Shown here one piece after another: positions 54,061 through 64,000 of a stretch of DNA of 64,000 nt (position 1 is its first letter; each line of letters begins with the position of its first letter). The position numbers were made by a program, and so were the translations under genes. Under the pieces are notes generated by a model that was not told where the DNA came from, ran no database searches, and saw only the letters and a list, made by a program, of their open reading frames with translations. The stretch covers positions 483,716 to 547,715 of the forward strand of contig NMRA01000045.1 of the NCBI GenBank assembly GCA_002633005.1, written 5' to 3'. The stretch comes from Phoronis australis. Taxonomy: Eukaryota; Phoronida; Phoronidae.

Positions 54061-55349
54061 TCAAGGAAACGCGCGATTACCCATTTTTAGATAAAAATTG
54101 ATGATAACAAAGAGTGCAACGGCAGTGTTGGAGAAGGTGGTTTGGCAATGCGAATTATAATACAAGTAACAAATTATTGTCCCGAGTCATGGATTTGCTT
54201 CAAAATGTAATATGTTGAACGCTTTGTCACTATTTTCTTCTCATGCTCGCAAATTTAAGTTAAGAGCCACGCCCGCATCAGTTACCTCCACTTTCAGCCA
54301 GGCTGTCTGCCCCACTGTGTTTCCGACTGCAGTGCACTAAATAAAACATATATTCGAAATAATCAGGCCAGAGAAATGCCGTAACAGTGGTTTTGCCAAC
54401 CCTCTCAATGAGCTTTAAGTTGGAAGCTCTCGGAGTTTCAAGAATTCCCATAACTCACGAAAAGGTGTCAAATTCTCCCTATCTTGATAAATGTATCAAG
54501 GATGTCTGTCTTTCGAGTACTGGTAAGGACGCGTTGCCGGTTAGATCTCGTCATTAGTTGCATAGCAAACCAGAGGTACCGATTATCGAAATAATTGGGC
54601 TTTATCTACAAATTATTTCACTGACGACGTGCGTGTAGGAACTAATTTTCCCTCGGACTCCAGTCAAAGTCATTAGTATTTCTTAAAAATAAAATCTTAA
54701 GCAAATACTTGTTCTTGAGTAATGCCGTTGCAGTAACCATGTTTTGATTGACAACTGCCTCATGTCCGCTTGTCTCCGATTTTTGTCGTCATTGCGTACC
54801 GTAGGATGTTTTACCTTACGGGATTAGTGAGCGGCGCCGGGATAAGACAGCCACATGTAAACCATATGTTAACAATTCATTAAGTCACGGAGTCTCGAAC
54901 ATGAGAATCGCAAGCCCCCAAAACAAATCTGAATTATATTACAACTAATTTTAAAACTGCTCTTTGGCTCAGAACTTGATCTATGCTGGGACCTCTGCAA
55001 CATGTGAAGCTTGCATGCGCGCACTAATCAAACAGGAAAAATGGGTTAGCACGTGACCACAACTGGGTTAAATTGACAACGCAGCTACCGCCTGCTACGC
55101 AGGTGAACATGTTCATGCGAAGTATAGTGAAATGAAGAGTAGAATTCGCAGTACCGGTAATCGTTCTTATCTGAGGCGCTGAATTCTGCAGCACGCTCTC
55201 TGTGCAAACGTTTGGAATTAGACCACAGTCCACAAATTCGAAACTGTGAGTTAGTTAGAGTAGGCAGGGTCGGCATTTCGTGACGATAAAGCTGTTTGCA
55301 AAGTGTTACGCGTTCCCGGACTATGTTGGGGACTCAGATCATGAGGTAA

Positions 55350-55515
55350 GATTAACCGCCCAGGGCAGTTGTCTGTCGTAATAAGCGCCCATGTTCAGTT
55401 AACCGTCCACCCGCGAGTTCTTGAAATTTCATGTTTAAGTGCCCATGTCTGGTTAACCGCCCACCCCCGAATTTTTGGGTTTGCCAATTTAACCGCCCAG
55501 GGTGTTAACCCTAAC
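55350..55515 (+). repeat. Degenerate TTAAGCGCCCACC cluster 4
   Basis: ATTAACCGCCCAGGG, AATAAGCGCCCATG, AGTTAACCGTCCACCCGCG, GGTTAACCGCCCACCCCCG and TTTAACCGCCCAGGG. Confidence 0.7.
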
Positions 55516-57807
55516 ATTTACGATAGTTAGTTTCTTATGCGCGGTGGAAAGCATTTGGAAAAATTTGAAATAATTACAGTCGGGCAGCTACACCAGACTT
55601 GTGCCCAATTCCCTCCTAGTCTCTAAATGCTGATTCTGAGCTGGCTCCAACGAACACGCAGTTACTTCACACATCTCTGAGGGTACTAGTACACCTTCGC
55701 TCTACTTCATTGTCGTCAAATTCCTTGTCATAGCTTTCACCAGACAAATCACACGTTTCACTTTTCATTTTTCATGGAAAAATTGGACATATCCTCCATT
55801 GTTGGCTTGTGATAAACTGATGAACAATGCTCATGTCCATTGGGAGACGTGAGATTTTGATTATGAAAAAAGGTTATTTAGCTGTATGCAAGTATGTTGG
55901 GTATTGTACAGTTACAAGTTGCAATGAATGACAAATTCAAAGTACCGTAGGCATGTGTCAATTCAGACATAATTACTTTTCATAACACCAAAAACCCATA
56001 TGCTTTGTTTGTGATTGGTCTATCTTTGTGATGCATTATTTTTGTGTCAAGTCCAGTGTTATGTTAAGATAGCTGTTCTCCTTGCCCTGTTCAGCTGTTC
56101 ACTAAAAATGTTTTTTGGGGGGCTGAAATGATTCAGAAGTTTGTATTTGTTCCTTATTACTTTTTCTTTTGTTCGGTTCGATGCTGAAAATCAGGCGGAA
56201 TAAGTAACATGACGCTTGTTATTTGTATTCATTGTATAGAAATTAGTTGGCAAATGTACCAATTGCTGAAAAAAACTTACGATCACATTCATTCATAGCA
56301 CAGGAAATGAGAAAAAGGAGATATGCGTAACGGCACTATAATTTGTAAACAAGTTTCTGTAGTCGATTTGCAACGCTGAACACCGAAAGACTAAGTTCAT
56401 ACAGTGCTGGTACTTTCAAACTTGGAACAACCTTGGAATCTCTTGAACATATTTTAAGTTTAACATTTAAAAATGTTAAACTTTGACTGGAGGATAATAA
56501 CGACAACATTATGGCATGATCTTCTCGCATAAGATCAACAACAGGTGCTTGCTGCAGTTCTGCATGGATGGTGGAGCACCATGCTATATCTTGTGAGCAG
56601 TTTTACCCATGAAATCATCTCATGTTCACCATGCTTCAAACATTGTATTTGTAGCAACAAGTCTTTTTGGTAAAATTTCATCAATTTAAAACACAAAGTA
56701 TGACCGAGAAGTGGAGTTTTATCAACGTCATTTTCTACATGAAAGATATATCACATCAAATTATTAGCATCGCTTTCTATTTCTGTACAATAGCCAAAAT
56801 CTGTCAACGTTTTGAGAAATTCTGTGCTTAAACAACAAAGTTAGAAGCCTTTTAAAATCAAAAATGGGCGGATTTTAGCAATTTGTCCAAAACTGGTGTG
56901 TTGCACGCCTTCTTGAAAAACGTTGCTTCATTCTTGAACAGGCAAATAATCTCCTTATGAATTGGGCTTGCAATTGAGATTTTAATATTATTTATTTGTG
57001 GCACCAAGTCCTTTGCTGGTATGAAAATGCATCTGAGTGATTGTCATCGTTATTAACATTCCACTATTTGATTTGTTTTTACTGTCTCAGTATCTGCTGA
57101 AAGATTTCTTAAAATTTAGTAGCAGTTCAAAATTTTGGATTTATGGATTTGCCATTAAGCTCTCTAGTTTTACCCTATGTTGTTTTCATTGTCTGCCGTA
57201 ATTTTATGGCTGACAAATCTTAACTAAGACAATTTTATTGCATGATATTAGGTATCCATGACAACCAAGTGCATCTTTAATGGTAATCTAAATAGGTTTG
57301 TAGTCATCGATTTATGTTTACTAATTCTTTATTGTTCTTTTAATGGCAATCTAGTTTCGACGTTGGTATTTCTGTGATGGTTCACTTTCTGTTCAAGGGT
57401 ATTTTTTCTACTTTTTCGGTACACATAGAACTGAAAACTAAATTCAGCCAACCGTTGGTCATTTTGACCTCATTGTAAATTGCATGGAGTTTAAAAGTAG
57501 AGCAATGGTTTTCACTGTGTTTAGCTGTCATGTTAACATATTTCAAGTTCTTTACTGAACAGTCAAAACCAACAGCTGAACTGTACTTTTGAATGGAATT
57601 CCCTGGACGCCATTTTTCAATTTCAGGGTTGGCCAACCCAAAATAAAATCTCTGGTGTTTGATTCATTTGATGACCTGTTGATTGTGTATTCTCTTTGGC
57701 AACACAAAACATTTAGTCTGTTTTTAGCCAACTCGGAGAAGACGAAATGCAGCTTTAAGTGATACAAACACAGACTCTGAATGATGATCCTTTATTTATA
57801 GTACTAG

Positions 57808-58120
57808 CCAGTGGCGGACCTAGGATACCATAGGGGGGGGCCCAACATGTTGCCTCAGGGAACTGGGCAAAGCTCGACTGTACGTGCACAGGCGGCTCGA
57901 AAAATTGCCGGGCCGAGGATGTTCAAAAATCTATCGGTGGACTAAAAGAAAAGAAATGGGATCGCGATTTCCACTGGGATCTGAGCCCCCAGGTGTTCCA
58001 CTGCCGGTCCTACTTACTGTGCTGAGCTCTTTTTCTGCACACGTCACACTGTTGCTGTTTCATTTTGCTTGCGGCAGCCAAGGGGGGGCCTGACCCTCCC
58101 CCCTAAATCCGCCTATGCTA
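57808..58120. mobile_element. MITE-like element of the GGCGGATCC type
   Basis: About 310 bp with inverted ends: CTAGCCAGTGGCGGACCTAGG at the left and, reverse-complemented, CTAGCATAGGCGGATTTAGG at the right, each followed by a G-run. The interior has no coding sense. A second, left-truncated copy lies in the tandem duplicate at 59819-60108. Confidence 0.6.
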
Positions 58121-59817
58121 GTTGAATGTTGAAATAGCCACATCATATTGAAATTCCATATCCTGCCAGGTGGTGATCAGGTGTTTGGTGGACAGGTAGT
58201 CAGGGCCACCTATAGATTCCATGTAATGCTGACATGTTCCTACCTACTGGTATAAACATTGTTTTAACACATTTGGTGCTATTATAATGCCAGCCAATTT
58301 TCACTGCTGTGCGATGGGATGTACTATTGCCTGCGTATGGAAAAGAGGTAATTAAAACCTTTTGAAACATCAATGGATGAACGAGGACATTGTGTTCCAT
58401 ACATGTCCAACTGTGAGGAAGAATCTCCGACAGCTGATAAAGCGGGAGAATTTGGATCGCAGCCGATGCCAATAAGGTGAAATAAATTAGTGAACTTTAA
58501 CTGATCAAACAAAAGAGCGTCTGACATTAGAATTTATTCCTCTGCTAGTAAATAAATGAACCACCAGTAGTAACTGAATTGATGTCTGCCAAATTTGTGT
58601 TGGGATCAAGCGGACGTCAATGTCATGCTCTCACCAGTCTAGAGATTGCCAATAATGAATATGAAAAGTCTCCTAATGTAAGTTATGAAGGCTTTACACT
58701 TAGCACAACCTGAACTCACCAAGTGCGACCTGGACAGATTCTCTGGTCCCCAAATGAGAGCTGAGGTCGACAAACCCTGTTGGCAAGAGCTGAAAATGAA
58801 GTGAAAAGTCAGTGAACTAAGTTTGCGCGAGAGGCATTTTTGGCTTGAATGGAAAATAAGGAGTATTCCGAGATGCTTTTAAAGTTCCCTGCCCCTCCGT
58901 TTCTTAGCATTCCAATATTCTGCATACGGCCTCCCATCCTAACACAGATGATCAGGCCTTACAATTTTTGCCGAACGATTCTGACTGCTGTTCGTTTCCT
59001 CTCTGTAGTATTTTGAGTACGAACTTGGATGTGGCGTGGTGGCCGACATTTTTTTAAAAATTTTCTATCCTTTTTGTACATTGACCCTCAACTCATTTTG
59101 CTCATCCACCTCTTGATAAAATTAGTTATTCAACTTTGTGGTATGGTAATGAGGAGAGTGGTTACCATATAATGGCCCTGTGTTCCAACTGAAAAACTGC
59201 CACAAGACATCCTTGGATTTCTCAAGGCCTTACTTAAAGGACAAAGAAATAGTATGTCTGTTCTTAGAATTCTGCTGTTGGCATTACCATGGATCTTGAA
59301 GGAAACGTCGTAGGTGCATTTTATTAAGTGGGAAATCTCATTCTAAGACCCCATAAGTGATATGTGGTACTTGTTTTAATGCAAACTGATTGGTCTCTTG
59401 AGATTAAGAATAAAACTTGAACGAATTACACCAGGCCAAATGCAAACCATGTCTTTTGTGGAGTAGCCATGTCTACGTCCGCATTGTACATTGTGAGAGT
59501 TGTAAAAAGTAACCGAAAGCATTCATAGCGTAAATCGGATTTGTACTTACTTTTTCAGTATGTGAGCTCCTTTCAAGATTGCAGAAATAGTAATGATGGG
59601 TAATAGACCAGAATTATTGTTGAAACCACAAGAATGTTTCTTTACTGTCTTGAAATCCCTGATAAGTGATTATTGAATGGTCTCAGACTTGACATTTTCG
59701 TAGCTTTGTCAACTGATTGTGTGTCTCTCTCTGATGGAAGGATCTAGAATGCTTGGAGATTAGTGATTGATGGATTGGAAAATTCATTGATTAATGAGAT
59801 TAATCAAATTTGCCTCA
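57847..59817 (+). repeat. 1.97-kb tandem duplication, copy 1
   Basis: Begins ATGTTGCCTCAGGGAAC inside the MITE-like element and ends AATTTGCCTCA just before the N at 59818. No coding region was recognised. Confidence 0.9.
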
Positions 59818-59818
59818 N

Positions 59819-61790
59819 ATGTTGCCTCAGGGAACCGGGCAAAGCTCGGCTGTACGTGCATAGGCAGCCCGAAAGATTGCCGGGCCAAGGATGTGGACCT
59901 TCTGTTCCGAAAATCTATCGGTGGACTAAAAAAAAGAAATGGGATCGCGATTTCCGTTGGGATCTGAGCCCCCAGGTGTTCCGCTGCCGGTTCTACTTAC
60001 TGTGCTGAGCTCTTTTTCTTCACACTTCACACTGTTGCTGTTTCATTTTGCTTGCGGCAGCCAAGGAGGGGGCCTGCTCCCCCCTAAATCCACCTATGCT
60101 AGCTGAATGTTAAAATAGCCGCATCATATTGAAATTCCATATCCTGCCAGGTGGTGATCAGGTGTTTGGTGGACAGGTAGTCAGGGCCACCTATAGATTC
60201 CATGTAATGCTGACAGGTTCTTACCTACTGGTATAAACATTGTTTAACACGTTTGCTGCTATTATAATGCCAGCCAATTTTCACTGCTGTGCGGTGAGAT
60301 GTACTATTGCCTTATGGAAAAGAGGTAAACCTTTTGAAATATCAATGGATGAATGAGGACATCGTGTTCCTTACATGTCCAACTGTGAGGAAGAATCTGC
60401 GGCAGCTGATAAAGCGGGAGAATTTGGATCGCAGCCGATGCCAATAAGGTGAAATAAATTAGTGAACTTTAACTGATCAAACAAAAGAACGTCTGACATT
60501 AGAATTTATTCCTCTGCTTGTAAATAAATGAACCACTATGTAGTAACTGAATTTATGTCTGCCAAATTTGTGTTGGGATCAAGCGGAAGTCAATGTCATG
60601 CTCTCACCAGTTTAGAGAGTGCCAATAATGAATATGAAAAGTCTCTTAATGTAAGTTATGAAGGCTTTACACTTAGCACAACCTGAACTCACCAAGTGCG
60701 ACCTGGACAGATTCCCTGGTCGCCAAATGAGAGCTGAGGTCGACAAACCCTGTTGGCAAGAGTCAAAAATGAAGTGAAAAGTCAGTGAACTAAGTTTGCG
60801 CGAGAGGCATTTTTGGCTTGAATGGAAAATAAGGAGTATTCCGAGATGACTAAGTTCCCTGCCCCTCCGTTTCTTCTTAGCATTCCAATATTCTGCATAC
60901 GGCCTCCCATCCTAACACAGATGATCAGGCCTTACAATTTTTGCCGAACGATTCTGACTGCTGCCCGTTTCCTCTCTCTAGTATTTTGAGTACAAGCTTG
61001 GATGTGACGTGGTGGCCGACAATTTTTTTTTAATTTTCTATCCTCTTTGTACATTGACCCTCAACTCATTTTGCTCACCCACCTCTTGATAAAATTAGTT
61101 ATTCAACTTTATGGTATGGTAATGAGGAGAGCGGTTACCATATAATGGCCATGTGTTCCAACTGAAAAACTGCCACAAGACATCCTTGGATTTCTCAAGG
61201 CCTTACTTAAAGGACAAAGAAATAGTGTGTCCATTCTTAGAATTCTGCTGTTGGCATTAACATGGATCTTGAAGGAAACGTCGTAGGTGCATTGGATTAA
61301 GTGGGAAATCTCATTCTAAGACCCCATAAGTGATATGTGGTACTTGTTCTAATGCAAACTGATTGGTCTCTTGAGATTAAGAATAAAACTTGAACAAATT
61401 ACACCAGGCCAAATGCAAACCCTGTCTTTTGTCGAGTAGCCATGTCCACGTCCGTAATATACATTGTGAGAGTGGTAAAGAATAACCGAAGGCATTCATA
61501 TCGTAGATCGGATTTGTACTTACTTTTTCAGTATGTGAGCTCCTTTCAAGATTGCAGAAATAGTAATGATGGGTAATAGACCAGAATTATTGCTGAAACC
61601 ACAAGAATGTTTCTTTACTGTCTTGAAATCCCTGATAAGTGATTATTGAATGGTCTCAGACTTGACATTTTCGTAGCTTTGTCAACTGATTGTGTGTCTC
61701 TCTCTGATGGAAGGATCTAGAATGCTTGGAGATTAGTGATTGATGGATTGGAAAATTCATTGATTAATGAGATTAATCAAATTTGCCTCA
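59819..61790 (+). repeat. 1.97-kb tandem duplication, copy 2
   Basis: Nearly the same length and a few percent different from copy 1, with scattered substitutions and 1-4 bp indels, including a small insertion near 59895. The unique right flank resumes at 61791. Likely the second haplotype, not a real duplication. Confidence 0.9.
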
Positions 61791-62727
61791 CACCAAGTGT
61801 TTGTGGAATTGCTCATTGTCATTGCCATATGAACATCACTTATTGAAGTTGAAGTTCTTTAAGAATGAAAGTAGTTTGCGTGACTTCATTAGGAAGAACA
61901 GCCTGACCTCATCATTTGAGTACTTAGCAACAGGTTGCCACGGAAACGAGCATAACTGAGATAAACTGGGAAACTGTGCAGAAGGGGTAATTTTCACCAC
62001 CAGTTTAAGTTATGTTTCCTCACCTCCTGAATCATGTTTAAGTGAAAATGTAACAGTCCCAAGGAGGGGAGGGAGCGTGGGTTGATACAGTGATACAGCT
62101 GGAATGAGACATAACAGTGTTTACAGTTTCTGCTGTTTATTTGACAAACCACAGGAACAAAAACACCCATGTCAATGTGACAGATTGCAGCCTTTCTCCC
62201 TGGTTACTACATGAAAACTTAACTGAAAAGCATTCCTCAACAGGTCTTGCATAAATCAATGATACAAGCAGAAAGAGTTGCAACTTTGTCAAATGTCCTT
62301 ATTGAAATCCCATGACCTACAAATCTATTAACTGATCCCTGGATCATTAACATAATAGCAACTGTCACTGTGCACAAATAAAAGGACAAAATTATTACAT
62401 AACAAAACACAAGCCTGAATCAGAAACTCCTCACTAGGTCCCAAACTTGAGTCACAGTAAGCCTGCACCATACAAGAGATCGAATCTTGATAAGTAAAAG
62501 AACGTCTTTTATATAAATTTTCTAAAAGTACGAAAACTTCAATAATATAATTGAATAACACAAACTTTCACAAAAATCAGATGGTTAAAGTGCTTAAAAT
62601 CATCAATTAAATTGAAATGCCAAGAAACAACCTCACCAGTGGATCAGCTGTAAGTCGATCAGCTGTCACATTTAGCTCACAGGCAAACTTTATCTAATGA
62701 TATGTTAGTTAGCTGATCTGGAGTTAG
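61791..62727. other. Non-coding interval
   Basis: No exon, element end or regulatory motif was recognised. AT-rich. Confidence 0.5.
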
Positions 62728-63033
62728 GAGCATGTGGTGGACATTTACTACGAGCATGTATTGGTGGACACTTACTACGAGCATGTATTGGTTGACACTT
62801 ACTACGAGCATGTATTGGTTGACACTCACTAGGAGCATGTATTGGTTGACACTTACTACGAGCATGTATTGGTTGACACTCACTACGAGCATGTATTGGT
62901 TGACACTCACTACAAGCATGAATTGTATTGGTTGACACTTACTATGAGCATGTATTGGTTAACACTTACTACGAGCATGTATTGGTTGACACTCACTAGG
63001 AGCATGTATTGGTTGACACTCACTAGGAGCATG
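62728..63033 (+). repeat. 27-bp minisatellite, about 11 units
   Basis: Unit GAGCATGTATTGGTTGACACT plus TACTAC. Units vary at a few positions (CTTACTACG, CTCACTAGG), and one near 62917-62932 is lengthened. The 27-bp period keeps frames open on both strands (MLVVSVNQY repeats), which are not genes. Confidence 0.95.
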
Positions 63034-64000
63034 AGAATTCCAGAGATTTTGTAGATTTCATTTACTTTTTTAGTTAACATCAATGTGTATTATCTTACTC
63101 AGATCTGGTCAGATTATCTCCACATGCAGTATTTTCGGATGAAAACAGTATGTATTATGTTGTAATATCGGGCGTCAAAAGCAATGCTTAGCAACCATTT
63201 TTACTTTGTGATTTGTTTCCTGTGCTTCCCTTTCTCATAAATTGTCTCTTTATCGAACTAGTTTTGAAGGGACACGCGAAATGTCATCGATTTTCAGGAC
63301 ATGTATGGACAGTTCTCAAGCTGAGGCGGCTAGTTTACGAGACGATCTCATCACCTGGTGACTCGATAAGATTCCTGATATTGTTTGATATCATTACCAT
63401 ACATCAGCTTCAAGAGAGTGTATCAATCACAAAGCAGGCGTGAGTTATTGTCTTAATGTGAATTTTATTCTTTAATTATGTCCAGGCTGACACTTAAGTG
63501 TAAGTTGCGCGTGTAGATAACAACAGCCTCAGTCCAGCAGACAATTCCGTAAGTGGTGTCGACAAAGTGGAGCTATGAAGGTGTAAATCAATCTATGCGT
63601 GTCTTTCTTGTAGTGAAGGTAAAGTGTAAGCAAAACGAGTTCCCGCTTCATCACACCGCCTTTGTTTGGATCAGCTGTAAATCTACTCAACACTCAATTT
63701 TTTCATTTGTCATTTTCTAGTACATCGTAATCATCCCAACGTGGCTGACTTGTGAAGTTGACGTTCTAGTTTCCATCTGGGGAGAGAGAGAGGTCCTTGC
63801 CGTTTTTGATGGCAAGCACTGACAAAAACAGCAAAGCATATGACCAAAGGTCATATTGGCCACGCGCTTTGCAATAACTTCCGCTGAATATTAATTCTGA
63901 AACTGATGGGAACATTTACGCTTTACTTCGTGGTTAACCGGAGTTAACAATTGAAGCTTTGGTAGTAGCGATGTTAACTGCATGGGAAGTTGCCTTAAAA
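63034..64000. other. Right end of window, no supported gene
   Basis: A plausible acceptor TCATTTTCTAG before 63721 is followed by 33 open codons (YIVIIPTWLTCEVDVL...), and TTTTCAG before 63299 by two open frames. Neither has a matching donor or a recognised family. Confidence 0.35.

Larger units (their letters stand above)
48007..57800 (+). other. Long non-coding stretch, possible intron
   Basis: No supported exon. The plus strand is visibly T-rich over A and G-rich over C in much of this stretch, as in sense-strand introns elsewhere in this window. Holds four clusters of TTAAGCGCCCACC-like words and a CTCF-like motif near 52907. Confidence 0.4.

Noticed and set aside
62728-63033. CRISPR array
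   Set aside because: Repeat units are contiguous with no unique spacers, and the genome is eukaryotic.
62677-63054. Repeat-protein frames (MLVVSVNQY and others)
   Set aside because: Produced by a 27-bp minisatellite open on both strands.

Overview
This is 64 kb of animal nuclear DNA. It is AT-rich, its genes are split by GT-AG introns, and it carries several transposon families, microsatellites and two single-N assembly joins. The gene content (a doublecortin plus EMAP-type WD-repeat fusion protein, and an intron-rich UTP3/SAS10) and the repeat load suggest a non-vertebrate metazoan, probably a highly heterozygous marine invertebrate. The sequence alone does not fix the phylum.

Layout. 1-3491: no supported gene, some repeat fragments. 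3492-25543 (+): a 20-exon DCX-EMAP gene encoding an acidic Ser/Thr/Gln-rich N-terminus, a coiled coil, two DCX domains, a basic Pro/Ser linker, a HELP motif and the EML-type WD propellers. About 1,395 residues are seen; the initiator exon was not found. Two 39-nt in-frame microexons sit between WD exons, and a 72-bp tandem duplication spans the stop codon. 45726-27220 (-): UTP3/SAS10, a small-subunit processome protein, about 15 exons and 521 residues in my model. The genes are tail to tail; candidate AATAAA signals at 26562 (+) and 26816 (-) would separate their 3' ends by only about 200 bp.

UTP3 introns hold well-delimited insertions: a tRNA-derived SINE with 15-bp target-site duplications (27702-27913), a 5'-truncated LINE with 10-bp duplications (29521-30008), and, in the long first intron, two copies of a 2.4-2.5 kb DNA transposon (40215-42764 and 43145-45559). 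The transposon has short terminal inverted repeats, TA flanks, decayed coding remnants and unusual subterminal arrays of a GTCTATACNATTATT-like word. One copy appears to lie inside an older element with 60-bp inverted arms.

46-64 kb is mostly non-coding. It holds a possible first exon (+) at 47387 behind a palindromic promoter region, a possible terminal exon (-) at 46488-46655, four clusters of degenerate TTAAGCGCCCACC repeats, a MITE-like element, a 1.97-kb tandem duplication joined by a single N (likely unmerged haplotypes), and a 27-bp minisatellite. The T-over-A bias of the + strand in 48-57 kb would suit a long intron of a + strand gene continuing past the window.

The two main genes are not functionally linked: one is a cytoskeletal/ciliary microtubule protein, the other a nucleolar ribosome-assembly factor. 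All exon boundaries were read by eye from splice sites, phase and family resemblance. No alignment was run.
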